Source: DASXAQ01 sp036406615 (GTDB lineage: Bacteria > Actinomycetota > UBA4738). From it: DNA of 64,000 bases. The notes beneath the pieces were generated by a model. It searched no databases and had not been told where the DNA came from. It was given only the letters and a program-made list of their open reading frames with translations. The stretch lies in the NCBI GenBank assembly GCA_036406615.1, contig DASXAQ010000069.1, positions 24,154 to 88,153 on the forward strand, written 5' to 3'. A program made the translations under genes and the position numbers. Shown here piece by piece: positions 25,385-34,255 of this stretch; the first letter of the stretch is position 1, and each line of letters opens with the position of its first letter.

Positions 25385-25822
25385 ATGGCGGCCGCGCTGC
25401 TCGCGGCGACATTGGCCTGCGCGGCATGCTCTTCGATCGGCTCCGGATCGCCCCAGGCCTCGCCGTCCGCGACGACTCCGGCGATCGCCGGTTCCCCGCC
25501 CCCGGGCGGATCCGCTCCCCCGCTTCCGTCGTCGTCGCCCGGCCTGCGCGCCACCGCGCCGGTCGTGTGGATCGGCGGTACGCTCGCCGCCGTGACGCAG
25601 GACGAGATCCGGGTGCGCGAGACGGCCGGCCCGGAGGTCGCGACGACCCGGCTCGCGGAGGGCGCGACGACGTTCTACGAAGCCGCCGCGGGGGCGTGGC
25701 AGCGTCTCGATTCGCGGGCCTCCGTGCGCACGGGAGGGCCGGTCTGCGTGGAGACGCTGATGGACGGTTCGAACCTGCTGGCCCTTCGCGTCTTCCTCGG
25801 CGCGACCTGCGGCCCGGCATGA
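25385..25822 (+). CDS. Small exported lipoprotein of unknown function
   Basis: A 145-aa protein with a short hydrophobic leader and a loose lipobox (LACAAC), then a Ser/Pro/Ala-rich linker and a compact domain (VWIGGTLAAVTQDEIRVRE ... LRVFLGATCGPA) that looks like a small beta-barrel of the DUF5666 kind (tentative). ATG 25385 lacks a positively charged n-region and a good ribosome site, so the true start could be further upstream. Its stop overlaps the next start as ATGA, so the two genes are coupled. Confidence 0.55.
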   Translation: MAAALLAATLACAACSSIGSGSPQASPSATTPAIAGSPPPGGSAPPLPSSSPGLRATAPVVWIGGTLAAVTQDEIRVRETAGPEVATTRLAEGATTFYEAAAGAWQRLDSRASVRTGGPVCVETLMDGSNLLALRVFLGATCGPA

Positions 25823-26655
25823 GCGCGGAGCGCGCCCCCGTGCACGAGGCCGCCGCGACCGGCTTCCAGATCGCCGCCGCCGAGTACGAACGCGGTCGGC
25901 CAGGCTACCCGGCCGATGCGATTCAGTGGCTCGCCGAGGAGACGGGAGTGCGCCGCGGGGCCACGGTGCTCGACCTGGCCGCCGGCACCGGCAAGCTGAG
26001 CGCCGCGCTCGCTGGGACGGGCGCGCGGGTCGTGGCGGTCGAACCGGTCGAGGCGATGCGCGCCGCGCTGGTCGCGTCCCTGCCCGGGGTGGCCGCCGCC
26101 GGGGGCACCGCCGAGGGGATCCCGCTGCGCACGGGCGCCCTGGACGCCGTGCTGGTGGCCCAGGCGTTCCACTGGTTCGATCCCGAGGCCGCGCTGGCCG
26201 AAGTCCACCGGGTCCTTCGCCCCGGCGGCCAGCTGGGGCTCGTCTGGAACGTCCGGGACGAGCGAACGCCGTGGGTGCGGGCGCTGACGGAGATCATGGA
26301 GCCGCACCGCCCGCCGGGGACGCCGAGCAACCGCGGGAGGGCGTGGCGCGGCTCGCTGGACGCGTCGGCGCTGTTCGCTCCCGCCCGCCATGCGACGTTC
26401 GGCTACGAGCAGCCGATGACGCCGGCGCGGCTGCGCGACCGGGTCCTGTCCGTCAGCTTCATCGCGGCCCTCCCGCCGGATCGCCGCACAGAGGTGATGG
26501 CGGCCGTGGACCGATTGCTGCGCGACGACCCGGACCTGGCCGGCCGGGACACGTTCGAGCTTCCGTACCGCACCGAGGTCTTCGCGGCTCAAGCGGTGGA
26601 CTCCTCGTACGGCTCCCCGGGCCCGGGCCCGGCCGCGGCGGACAGCGTTTCGTAG
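25819..26655 (+). CDS. Class I SAM-dependent methyltransferase
   Basis: A 278-aa methyltransferase with motif I VLDLAAGTGKLSAAL, acidic VVAVEP at strand 2 and QAFHWFD plus VLRPGGQLGLV, the Methyltransf_11 pattern also seen in the gene at 57271. The substrate is unknown. ATG 25819 overlaps the lipoprotein stop. The last 67 bases overlap the convergent sulfotransferase-like gene. Confidence 0.85.
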   Translation: MSAERAPVHEAAATGFQIAAAEYERGRPGYPADAIQWLAEETGVRRGATVLDLAAGTGKLSAALAGTGARVVAVEPVEAMRAALVASLPGVAAAGGTAEGIPLRTGALDAVLVAQAFHWFDPEAALAEVHRVLRPGGQLGLVWNVRDERTPWVRALTEIMEPHRPPGTPSNRGRAWRGSLDASALFAPARHATFGYEQPMTPARLRDRVLSVSFIAALPPDRRTEVMAAVDRLLRDDPDLAGRDTFELPYRTEVFAAQAVDSSYGSPGPGPAAADSVS

Positions 26656-27410
26656 GCCCGGACGGCCCGGGCGCGCAGGCCCTCGAGGCGAGGCGACCGG
26701 TACTCCGCGCGAACCTGGTCCTTCAGCGCGCCGCGGCTCGCCGAGGGCCGTCCTCCGGCCCGCTCGGCCACGTCGTGGCTGCCGAACGTCGCCAGGTCGC
26801 CGCGTTCGATCCGCGCCATCACGTCGGCGACGTCCTTCGCCTCGCCGGAGAACTCACGAAACGACGTGCCGAAACGCGCATTGACGCGTCGCACGACGGC
26901 GCCGAGCTGCCCCGTGGCCTGGGCGAACGTGGCCACGACCAGCCGGCCCCGAACGGGGAGCAGCGGCTGGTGGAACCGCAGGTAGCCGAGGAGCGCATCG
27001 GCGGGCGTCAGGTCGGGCTCGCGTACGACGAACGAGCACACCGCCTCCTCGGGCTCGCGCACGAGCAGCACCGACGGCAGGCGGCGGCGGACCCCCTCGA
27101 GCAGCTGCGCCGGCACATGGGCGTGGTGGGCGATGCGGACGTCGCGCGGCGCCTGCGCGGCGTGGAAGGCGGCCACGGCGAACGTGTTGCCGGATCGCGG
27201 AAATCCCTCGATGACGATCTCGGTGGCGTCGTCGACGGGCGCCAGGAACTGGCCGTCGCGCCGGCGCGCGCGAAGCAGCGGCATCATGACCGCCGGATGC
27301 GACCCCGCGACGCCGCGCACGTGCCATCGCGCGCGAACCGCCGCGCGCCTGAGCGCCGCGATCGCGTCATCGACATCAACCCCGGGCACGGCGAGCCGGC
27401 TCACGGCCAT
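26589..27410 (-). CDS. Sulfotransferase-like P-loop protein
   Basis: A 273-aa protein with IEGFPRSGNTFAV, the 5'-PAPS-binding loop of sulfotransferases, at ~70-82, and VLLVREPEEAV resembling the 3'-phosphate motif (usually RDPRD, here REPEE). The middle and C-terminal parts are weakly conserved. It may sulfate a surface glycan or be a divergent family member. Its 3' end overlaps the methyltransferase by 67 bases on the opposite strand. Confidence 0.7.
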   Translation of the reverse strand: MAVSRLAVPGVDVDDAIAALRRAAVRARWHVRGVAGSHPAVMMPLLRARRRDGQFLAPVDDATEIVIEGFPRSGNTFAVAAFHAAQAPRDVRIAHHAHVPAQLLEGVRRRLPSVLLVREPEEAVCSFVVREPDLTPADALLGYLRFHQPLLPVRGRLVVATFAQATGQLGAVVRRVNARFGTSFREFSGEAKDVADVMARIERGDLATFGSHDVAERAGGRPSASRGALKDQVRAEYRSPRLEGLRARAVRAYETLSAAAGPGPGEPYEESTA

Positions 27411-27457
27411 CCCATGGGCGCGTTCATCCGCGACACGCTACACGCGGCGGCCCGGCG

Positions 27458-27463
27458 TACGCT
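27458..27463 (+). promoter_or_regulatory. -10 box TACGCT, 7 bases before the start
   Basis: TACGCT then TGGCGAG then ATG 27471: a leaderless arrangement. Confidence 0.5.
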
Positions 27464-27470
27464 TGGCGAG

Positions 27471-27716
27471 ATGCCCCGTCCCCGGATCACGACGGTCTAC
27501 CTGGGTCAGTACACGCGCGTCCACGCCAACGCGATCGCCGGACGGCTCGAGCAGGCCGACATCGTCTGGTGGTACAAGGACCCGGGGTTCCTCAGCCGCC
27601 TGTGGGAGTACGGCATCCGGATGTTCGTCGACGAAGCGCGACTGGACGAGGCGCGAGCGATCGCCGACGACGTGCTCACGAAGATGCCACCGGCCGACGG
27701 CGCGGCCGGGAGCTAG
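27471..27716 (+). CDS. Small DUF2007-like protein
   Basis: An 81-aa protein, TTVYLGQYTRVHANAIAGRLEQADIVWWY onward, resembling DUF2007 putative signal-transducing proteins, in which a short alpha/beta fold begins with a strand and a helix containing a conserved Ala/Glu pattern (tentative match). It ends with an acidic helix rich in EARxDEARAIADDVL. No ribosome site; a leaderless -10 box supports the ATG. The role is unknown. Confidence 0.65.
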   Translation: MPRPRITTVYLGQYTRVHANAIAGRLEQADIVWWYKDPGFLSRLWEYGIRMFVDEARLDEARAIADDVLTKMPPADGAAGS

Positions 27717-27805
27717 CGCCGGCCACACGGTCAGGAATCGAGAAGCGACGGTCACCGACGCGGACCTAGCATGGCCACAACCTGATCCGTATCGAAGGAG
27801 GAGCC

Positions 27806-28435
27806 ATGACGTCCATCGAATCGATCGCCCTCGAAGTCCCCGACCCCGCGCCCGCCGAGGCCTTCTACGCCCGGGCATTCGGCCTGGGCGACGCCGTCGG
27901 TGTCCGCGCCTCCGATGCGCCGACGACCGGCTTTCGCTGGTTCACGATGTCGCTCGTCGTGTCCCAACCGAGCACGGTCCGGGCCCTGGTCGGCGCCGCG
28001 CTCGATGCCGGCGCCGCGCCGCTGAAGCCCGTGACGAAGAGCGTCTGGGGGTTCGGCGGCGTCGTGCAGGCTCCGGACGGAACGATCTGGAAGGTCGCGA
28101 CGTCGTCGAAGAAGGACACGGGCCCGGCAACCCGCGCCGTCGACGACATCGTCCTGTTGCTCGGCGTCGCCGACGTCAAGGCCAGCAAGCGCTTCTACGC
28201 CGACCGCGGCCTGGCGGTGAAGCGGAGCTTCGGTGGCAAGTACGTCGAGTTCGACGCCGGTGGATCCCGGCTGAAGCTCGCGCTCTACGGGCGCCGCGCC
28301 CTGGCGAAGGACGCTGGGGTGCCGCCGGAGGGCAGCGGGTCGCACCGGATCGTCGTCGGAAGCGACGCGGGGCCGTTCACCGATCCGGACGGGTTCGCGT
28401 GGGAGGCCGCGTCGATCAGCAGCCGGCAGGCCTGA
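27806..28435 (+). CDS. VOC (glyoxalase/bleomycin-resistance) family protein
   Basis: A 209-aa protein with two vicinal-oxygen-chelate modules: IESIALEVPDPAPAEAFYARAFGLG and VDDIVLLLGVADVKASKRFYADRGL each begin a beta-alpha-beta-beta-beta unit. Members bind metals or small electrophiles; no specific reaction can be assigned. AAGGAGGAG seven bases before ATG 27806 is a strong ribosome site. Confidence 0.88.
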   Translation: MTSIESIALEVPDPAPAEAFYARAFGLGDAVGVRASDAPTTGFRWFTMSLVVSQPSTVRALVGAALDAGAAPLKPVTKSVWGFGGVVQAPDGTIWKVATSSKKDTGPATRAVDDIVLLLGVADVKASKRFYADRGLAVKRSFGGKYVEFDAGGSRLKLALYGRRALAKDAGVPPEGSGSHRIVVGSDAGPFTDPDGFAWEAASISSRQA

Positions 28436-28443
28436 CGCCTCGC

Positions 28444-28464
28444 CGGGCCGATCCGTGGGGCCCG
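28444..28464. terminator. Hairpin between convergent genes
   Basis: CGGGCC/GGCCCG stem with a 9-base loop, nested inside a wider GGCCTGAC/GTCAGGCC pairing. No long T-run follows; possible bidirectional terminator. Confidence 0.35.
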
Positions 28465-28468
28465 ACGG

Positions 28469-28678
28469 TCAGGCCGCCTCTTTCTTACTGCGGCGCTTGC
28501 CGCGAACCAGGTGGTACTTGATCGGTTCGTGCTGCCAGCAGTACGGCGACTTGTTGTAGATGGACAGCTTGGTGGTGCACCCCTCCGCATCGCAGACGCG
28601 GCCGGACGCCCAGGTGCGACTGGGCCGCGGCAGCGGGCGCACGGGCGCGCCCCGCATCGTCAGGGAGTCCTCTCTCAT
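28469..28678 (-). CDS. Small zinc-ribbon-like protein
   Basis: A 69-aa protein whose core VCDAEGCTTKLSIYNKSPYC followed by WQH has CX4C...CXXH spacing, fit for one zinc. The C-terminus is basic (VRGKRRSKKEAA), suggesting nucleic-acid or ribosome contact. ATG 28678 has GGAGG about 11 bases upstream; an internal ATG seven codons later is an alternative. I do not recognise a named family. Confidence 0.65.
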   Translation of the reverse strand: MREDSLTMRGAPVRPLPRPSRTWASGRVCDAEGCTTKLSIYNKSPYCWQHEPIKYHLVRGKRRSKKEAA

Positions 28679-28796
28679 GTCGGGCACTCGCCTCCTCGTG
28701 GAAGCCCCTTGCTGGGATGTACGAACCGGACATGGATGGAGATCATTCCCCCGCCGTCCCCGGGCGGTTGGAGCCCGTAGCCGAACGGCCCCCGGG

Positions 28797-29291
28797 TCAG
28801 CCGCCCAGGTCGGCCAGGCGGCCGGTGAGCTGCACCAACCGGGGGCGCATCCCGAGGCGCTCCCAGAACCGGATGGCCTCGGCGTTCTCGGCGAACACGC
28901 GGACGTGGGCGCGCTCGACCCCGCGTGACCGCCCCCAGGCAACCAGCGCCATGACCACGGCCCTGCCCAGCCCGCGGCCGCGTCGGTCGCGCGCCACCAC
29001 GACGTTGGAGATCGACAGCGAGAGCTCGTCGGACATGGACGACCCCGGCCCGATCTCGCCGTACCCGATCGCCGCGACCGCGCCATCCTTCTCGCACACC
29101 ACCAGCGCCAGGTCCGGGTCCTCAAGGGCCCGGCGGTACCGGGCTTCGGTCTCGCGTTCCGACCCTTCCCGGGGTGCGAACACCCGCCAGGCCCCCTGGT
29201 GGTCCTCGAGCTCGCGGTACAGCTCCAGGGCCCGGCCCACGTCCGATTCCGTCGCTCGTCGCACGGCGGGCGTCGCCGGCGCGGCGCTCAT
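28797..29291 (-). CDS. GNAT-family N-acetyltransferase
   Basis: A 164-aa GNAT protein with SISNVVVARDRRGRGLGRAVVMAL, the acetyl-CoA-binding loop, and VRVFAENAEAIRFWERLGM. The substrate is unknown. ATG 29291 overlaps the enoyl-CoA hydratase stop (ATGA), so it is translated with that gene. Confidence 0.87.
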   Translation of the reverse strand: MSAAPATPAVRRATESDVGRALELYRELEDHQGAWRVFAPREGSERETEARYRRALEDPDLALVVCEKDGAVAAIGYGEIGPGSSMSDELSLSISNVVVARDRRGRGLGRAVVMALVAWGRSRGVERAHVRVFAENAEAIRFWERLGMRPRLVQLTGRLADLGG

Positions 29292-30064
29292 CGCCCGGTG
29301 AACGAGGGGGGGCGCTTCTCGATGAACGCGCGCATGCCCTCTTTCTGATCCTGGGTGTCGAACAGCTTCGCGAACCGCTCCACCTCGTAGGCGATGCCGG
29401 CGGCCAGGGCCAGGTCGCCTGCGTGGTCGATGGCCTCCTTCGCGGCGCGCAGCGCCTCCCGCGGGCCCTTGGCATACCGCCGGGCCTCCTCGACCGCGTG
29501 CGGATAGACGTCGGCGGCCGGCAGCACCCGGTCGACGAGGCCGATGGCCGCCGCCTCGGCGGCGGGGATGTGCCGGCCCGAGAACACGAGGTCCTTCGCG
29601 CGCGCCGGGCCGACCAGCCGCGGCAGCCGCTGCGTTCCACCGGCCCCGGGGATGACGCCGAGCAGGATCTCGGGCTGCCCGAGCCGGGCGTCGTCGGCGG
29701 CGAAGCGAAGGTCCGCGCACATCGCGAGCTCCAGCCCACCGCCCAGCGCGTACCCGGTGATCGCGGCGATCGTCACCTTGGGCAGGCGCGCGACCGAGTC
29801 GAACGACTCGAGCAGCTCCGCCATGGTCGGGAGCACGTCGTCCGGCGACAGGGGCGCCATCGCCTTGACGTCCGCGCCGGCCGCGAACACGGCCTCCCCG
29901 CCGTAGAGCACCACCGCTCCGATGTCCTCGCGCTCCGCCGCCTCGGTGGCGGCCGTTCGGAGATCACGACGAACGTCCTCGTTGATCGCGTTCATCGGCG
30001 GACGGTCGAGCCGGATGGTGCCGACGCCGTCCTCCACCTCGAGCCTGACGACCCGTTCGGCCAT
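29288..30064 (-). CDS. Enoyl-CoA hydratase/isomerase family protein
   Basis: A 258-aa crotonase-fold enzyme. The oxyanion-hole strand is AVFAAGADVKAM, followed by AAITGYALGGGLELAMCADLRFA and EILLGVIPGAGGTQRLPRLVG with the catalytic Glu pair region. It likely hydrates enoyl-CoA in beta-oxidation; crotonases are diverse, so the substrate is open. ATG 30064 follows GAGGAGGG; the longer open frame upstream is not conserved. Confidence 0.9.
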   Translation of the reverse strand: MAERVVRLEVEDGVGTIRLDRPPMNAINEDVRRDLRTAATEAAEREDIGAVVLYGGEAVFAAGADVKAMAPLSPDDVLPTMAELLESFDSVARLPKVTIAAITGYALGGGLELAMCADLRFAADDARLGQPEILLGVIPGAGGTQRLPRLVGPARAKDLVFSGRHIPAAEAAAIGLVDRVLPAADVYPHAVEEARRYAKGPREALRAAKEAIDHAGDLALAAGIAYEVERFAKLFDTQDQKEGMRAFIEKRPPSFTGR

Positions 30065-30187
30065 GGGAACCCTCCTCGTCGAGATGCCGCGCGCAACGCG
30101 GCCGCGAACGGATGCTCGCGCCACGCGCAGGCAGTCTAGGCGCGGCCCCGGAGCCCACGAATTCCCCATCGCGTTCACCTCAGCCCA

Positions 30188-30216
30188 TTGACACCGGCGC
30201 GGGCGGTCCCTATGGT
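30188..30216 (+). promoter_or_regulatory. Sulfate operon promoter
   Basis: TTGACA (30188-30193), a 17-base spacer, then TATGGT (30211-30216): the best sigma-70-type promoter in the window, 72 bases before the sbp start. Confidence 0.8.
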
Positions 30217-30231
30217 GCCGGGTAACTCGAT

Positions 30232-30244
30232 CAACATAGTGTTG
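30232..30244. promoter_or_regulatory. Candidate operator just after the sbp transcription start
   Basis: CAACA-TAG-TGTTG inverted repeat about 10 bases past the predicted start site, followed by a second GTCAATCAAC element that resembles GATCAAC in the first. Its position fits repression, perhaps by the Rrf2-type gene at the end of the operon (inference). Confidence 0.45.
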
Positions 30245-30287
30245 TCAATCAACTCAGTAGACAAACAGGGGACGGAAAGGAGCTTCG

Positions 30288-31364
30288 ATGACGCGACGGC
30301 AGTGGGGACGGCGGGCGGCGATCGCGACGGTGGGAGCGCTGCTGCTGGCGGCGACCGCGTGCAATGCGAACGCAGGGTCGGCCGCCGGCGGCCCGTGCAC
30401 ACCGGCAAAGAGCCCGGTCGTCACGCTGGCGGCCTACAGCACGGTCTACGACGTGTACGGCAAGCTGATCTCCGCCTTCCAGGACCAGTGGAAGTCCCAG
30501 CACAACCAGTCGGTCATCTTCCAGACCTCGTTCGGCGGCAGCACGACGCAGGCGCAGAACGTGGCCAACGGGTTCCCCGCCGACATCGTGGCGCTGTCGC
30601 TGGACCCCGACGTCCAGATCATCCAGAAGGCCGGGCTCATCACCCACGACTGGCAGAACGACACCGACGGCAGCATCGTCTCCACGACGCCGGTGGCGTT
30701 CGACGTCCGCCCCGGCAACCCGAAGCACATCGCCAACTGGAACGACCTGACCCAGTCCGGCCTGCAGATCCTGACGCCCGACCCGTCGCAGAGCGGCGGG
30801 GCGAAGTGGAACATCGTGGCCGGCTACGGCGCGTCGATGCGCGGCAAGGTGGCCGGCTACGCCGCCAACAGCCAGGCCGACGCGCAGCGCCTGCTGACGG
30901 GCATCTTCCGCAACGTCACCGTCATGGACAAGAGCGCCAACGACTCGCTGAAGAACTTCGAGTCGGGCAACGGCGACGTCGCCATCACGTACGAGAACCA
31001 GATCCTGATGGCCAAGGCCGCCGGCAAGCCGGATCAGGAGGTGCTGCCTTCGTCCACGATCCTCGTCCAGAACCCGACGGTCGTCGTTGACAAGAACGCG
31101 CAGAAGCACTGCGTCGAGAACATCGCCAACGCGTTCGTCCAGTACCTGCACACCCCGGACGCGCAGACGATCTTCCAGACGGTCGGCTACTTCCGTCCGG
31201 TCGACCCGACGAAGGCGCAGCAGGGCAGCACGGCCGTCGGTCAGGCCCCGGTGCAGGACCTGTTCACGGCGGACCAGATCGGCGGGTGGAGCCAGCTGCT
31301 GAACACCTCGGTGTTCGGAGCCAACGGCGCGTTCACGCAGGCGCTCAAGGCCGCGAAAGGCTGA
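30288..31364 (+). CDS. sbp: Sulfate ABC transporter substrate-binding lipoprotein
   Basis: A 358-aa periplasmic-binding protein. The leader ends at LLAATAC (C25, lipoprotein site). The mature part has LAAYSTVYDVYGKLISAF, QTSFGGSTTQAQNV, ADIVALSLDPDV and SGNGDVAITYENQ, matching sulfate/thiosulfate-binding proteins of the Sbp/CysP family. AAAGGAG precedes the ATG. It opens the sbp-cysT-cysW-cysA operon and has its own strong promoter. Confidence 0.93.
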   Translation: MTRRQWGRRAAIATVGALLLAATACNANAGSAAGGPCTPAKSPVVTLAAYSTVYDVYGKLISAFQDQWKSQHNQSVIFQTSFGGSTTQAQNVANGFPADIVALSLDPDVQIIQKAGLITHDWQNDTDGSIVSTTPVAFDVRPGNPKHIANWNDLTQSGLQILTPDPSQSGGAKWNIVAGYGASMRGKVAGYAANSQADAQRLLTGIFRNVTVMDKSANDSLKNFESGNGDVAITYENQILMAKAAGKPDQEVLPSSTILVQNPTVVVDKNAQKHCVENIANAFVQYLHTPDAQTIFQTVGYFRPVDPTKAQQGSTAVGQAPVQDLFTADQIGGWSQLLNTSVFGANGAFTQALKAAKG

Positions 31365-31372
31365 GCCGAATC

Positions 31373-32266
31373 GTGAGCGCCCCAACGCTCGAGACGGAGC
31401 GAGCGCCGCGCCCGGTGGACCCGGGCGCGGCGCTGCCCGCACGCGCGCGGTCGCGTGCGCCGTGGGGCCGGCTCGGCCTTCGGGCGGTGGCGCTGCTGTA
31501 CCTCGGCGTCATGGTGGCGCTGCCGCTGGCCGCCGTCGTCGCCAAGGGATTCGGCGGCGGGGCAGCGTCGCTTCGCGAAGCGTTCTCCGAGCTCGGGGCC
31601 CGCCAGGCCCTGGTGCTGACCATCGAGATGGCGGCGGTGGTGGCGGTGATCAACGCCGTCTTCGGCACGATCACCGCGTACGTGCTGACGCGGTACCGGT
31701 TCGCCGGGCGTCGCGCCCTGGCGACGGTCGTCGACATCCCGTTCGCCATCCCGACGCTGGTCACGGGCGTGATGCTCGTCGCGCTGTACGGACCCCACTC
31801 CCCCATCGGCGGCTTCCTCGCCCGTCACGGCGTGCACGTCATCTTCGCCAGGCTCGGCATCCTGGTCGCGCTGCTGTTCGTGACCCTGCCCCTGGTCGTG
31901 CGCACCGTGCAGCCGGTCATGCAGGAGCTGGACCTCGGCGAGGAGGAGGCCGCCCACGTGCTCGGCGCCGGGCGGTGGACGACGTTTCGACGCGTCATGC
32001 TCCCCCACCTCCGCTCGGGGATCGTGGCGGGGAGCCTGCTCGCGTTCGCCCGGGCGCTCGGCGAGTTCGGCGCGGTCGTGATCGTGTCGGGCAACATCCT
32101 GAACAAGACGCTGACCGCCCCCGTGTTGATCGCGCAGCTCATCACCGGGTTCAAGCCGGAGGCCGCGGCGGCCATCGGCACGATCCTATTCGGGCTCGCG
32201 TTCGTGCTTGTGCTGGTCGTCGAACGGCTCGTGGGGCACCGCGAGCCTGCGGTGCCCGCGTCGTGA
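31373..32266 (+). CDS. cysT: Sulfate ABC transporter permease CysT
   Basis: A 297-aa permease with about six helices. IPFAIPTLVTGVMLVALYG, QELDLGEEEAAHVLGAG (the ATPase-coupling EAA loop) and ALGEFGAVVIVSGNI are typical of CysT/CysU. The start is GTG 31373, nine bases after the sbp stop; the longer frame upstream overlaps sbp. Its stop is shared with the cysW start. Confidence 0.93.
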   Translation: MSAPTLETERAPRPVDPGAALPARARSRAPWGRLGLRAVALLYLGVMVALPLAAVVAKGFGGGAASLREAFSELGARQALVLTIEMAAVVAVINAVFGTITAYVLTRYRFAGRRALATVVDIPFAIPTLVTGVMLVALYGPHSPIGGFLARHGVHVIFARLGILVALLFVTLPLVVRTVQPVMQELDLGEEEAAHVLGAGRWTTFRRVMLPHLRSGIVAGSLLAFARALGEFGAVVIVSGNILNKTLTAPVLIAQLITGFKPEAAAAIGTILFGLAFVLVLVVERLVGHREPAVPAS

Positions 32267-33117
32267 GCGCCCGCGAGGTATCCACGCCGCGTCTGTCGGC
32301 CGGCGCGAGGCGGCGGCTGGTCCACGCGGGCCTGATCACGACCGCGCTGGCGTACGTCGGGCTGCTGGTGGTGGCCCCGCTGGTCGGCATCGCGATCGCC
32401 GCCCTGAAGCCGGGCTGGAGCGCGTGGCGCGCCGTGTTCGCGGATCCCTTTGCGCGCCACGCCTATCTGCTGACGGGCATCATCACGCTTGAGACGGTGG
32501 TCGTCACGGCCGTGCTCGGCGTCGCCGTCGCCCTGGTGCTGGCCCGTGACCGGTTCCACGGCCGCGCGATCGTCAGCGCGTTCGTCGACCTGCCGCTGGC
32601 CGTATCGCCGGTCGTTGTGGGGCTGGCCGCCGTGTTGCTGTTCGGCACCGGCGGGTGGTTCGAGGCGTGGTTCAGCGCGCGGGGCGTCCAGGTCCTTTAC
32701 GCCCTGCCGTCGATGTTGCTGGTGACGATCTTCATCTCGATCCCGTTCGTCATCCGCGAGGTCGCTCCGCTGCTGCAGGAGCTCGGCACGCAGGAAGAGG
32801 AGGCGGCGCGCACGCTCGGCGCCTCGTGGCCGCAGACGTTCTTCCGGGTCACGCTGCCGAACATCCGCTGGGGACTGCTCTACGGGATGGCGCTCACCAC
32901 CGCACGCGCGCTCGGCGAAGTCGGCGCCGTGCTGATCGTGAGCGGAACGATCGCGGGTCAGACGGAGACCGCGACGCTGTACATCCTGCGCGCGTACGAC
33001 GAGGGGCACGACGCGACCATGTACATCGTTGCGCTGACGCTCGCCCTGGTGTCCATCGCGCTGCTGGCCGGCATCGAGGTGTTCAAGCGCCGCGAGGAGA
33101 AGGAGCTGGGGACATGA
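32263..33117 (+). CDS. cysW: Sulfate ABC transporter permease CysW
   Basis: A 284-aa permease with LPLAVSPVVVGLAAVLLFG, the EAA loop QELGTQEEEAARTLGAS and ALGEVGAVLIVSGTIAGQT, matching CysW. GTG 32263 overlaps the cysT stop (GTGA) and its stop overlaps the cysA ATG (ATGA), so the transporter subunits are translated in a coupled way. Confidence 0.93.
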   Translation: MSAREVSTPRLSAGARRRLVHAGLITTALAYVGLLVVAPLVGIAIAALKPGWSAWRAVFADPFARHAYLLTGIITLETVVVTAVLGVAVALVLARDRFHGRAIVSAFVDLPLAVSPVVVGLAAVLLFGTGGWFEAWFSARGVQVLYALPSMLLVTIFISIPFVIREVAPLLQELGTQEEEAARTLGASWPQTFFRVTLPNIRWGLLYGMALTTARALGEVGAVLIVSGTIAGQTETATLYILRAYDEGHDATMYIVALTLALVSIALLAGIEVFKRREEKELGT

Positions 33118-34253
33118 GCGAGGGCATCGTCGTCGAAGGCCTGTGGAAGCGGTTCGGCTCGTTCGAGGCCGTCTGCGACGTGAGCTTCGAGGCCGAGGAC
33201 GGGAAGATCACCGCGCTGCTCGGTCCGAGCGGCTCGGGCAAGAGCACGGTGCTGCGGATGATCGCGGGCCTGGAGCGTCCCGACCGCGGACGCATCTGGG
33301 TGGGCGGTGAGGAGCAGACCGGCAAGACCGTCCAGGAGCGGCGGTTCGGGTTCGTCTTCCAGCACTACGCGCTGTTTCGCCACATGACCGTGCGCCAGAA
33401 CGTTGCCTTCGCGCTGGCCGTGCGCAAGCAACCGAAGCCCGCCCAGCGCGCCCGGGTCGACGAGCTGCTCGAGCTGGTCGGACTCGCGCCGTTCGCCGGC
33501 CGGTACCCGGACCAGCTGTCGGGAGGTCAGCGCCAGCGCGTGGCGCTCGCCCGGGCGCTCGCGCCGCAGCCGCGCCTGCTGCTGCTCGATGAGCCGTTCG
33601 GCGCGCTGGACGCCAGGGTGCGCCAGGAGCTTCGGCGTTGGCTCGACGGCCTGCACCGGGAGCTGGGCGTGACCAGCCTGCTCGTGACCCACGACCAGGA
33701 GGAGGCCCTGGAGCTCGCGAACGAGGTGGTCGTGATGCACCGCGGACGGATCGAACAGATCGGCACGACCGACGAGATCTACAACCGGCCGGCGACGCCG
33801 TTCGTCGCGGGGTTCGTCGGCTCCGCCAACGTTCTGCACGGCCGCGTGTCGAAGGGGCGGATGTGGATCGGCGACGCGGCTGCGCTGGCGGCCGCGGGCA
33901 TCGGCGAGGGGCGGCGGGTCCGCGCGTACGTCCGGCCGCACGACGTCGACCTCAGCGCCGCCGCCGAAGACCCGGCCGGCGACGGCGCGCTCTCCGCCGC
34001 GGTCGAGCGCGTGACCGACATGGGGTGGACGTCGAAGGTCCTGCTTCGCCTGCCGGACGGGCAGTCCCTGGTCGCACAGGTTCCGAACGAACGGATCGAC
34101 TGGGTGCGAGACGGCGCCCGCGTCGTCGCGGATCTGCGCAAGGCGAAGGTCTTCCCTACCGACGGGCCCGACCGCGTGGACGGCGTCGACGGGACGGACG
34201 GCGGCGGGCCGCCCGACGCGGCGGCCGATGGCCCCGTGCTCGCGCGGGTGTGA
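33114..34253 (+). CDS. cysA: Sulfate ABC transporter ATPase CysA
   Basis: A 379-aa ATPase with Walker A GPSGSGKST, Q-loop VFQHYALF, signature LSGGQRQRVALARAL, Walker B LLLLDEPFGALDA and the switch His in VTHDQEEAL. A C-terminal TOBE-like domain starts at ~240; the last 30 residues are an Asp/Gly/Ala-rich tail. ATG 33114 overlaps the cysW stop. It energises sulfate import. Confidence 0.93.
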   Translation: MSEGIVVEGLWKRFGSFEAVCDVSFEAEDGKITALLGPSGSGKSTVLRMIAGLERPDRGRIWVGGEEQTGKTVQERRFGFVFQHYALFRHMTVRQNVAFALAVRKQPKPAQRARVDELLELVGLAPFAGRYPDQLSGGQRQRVALARALAPQPRLLLLDEPFGALDARVRQELRRWLDGLHRELGVTSLLVTHDQEEALELANEVVVMHRGRIEQIGTTDEIYNRPATPFVAGFVGSANVLHGRVSKGRMWIGDAAALAAAGIGEGRRVRAYVRPHDVDLSAAAEDPAGDGALSAAVERVTDMGWTSKVLLRLPDGQSLVAQVPNERIDWVRDGARVVADLRKAKVFPTDGPDRVDGVDGTDGGGPPDAAADGPVLARV

Positions 34254-34255
34254 CC

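Noticed and set aside
26589..26655. 67-bp convergent overlap as evidence that one gene is false
   Set aside because: Both proteins keep family motifs; the overlap covers only weakly conserved C-termini.
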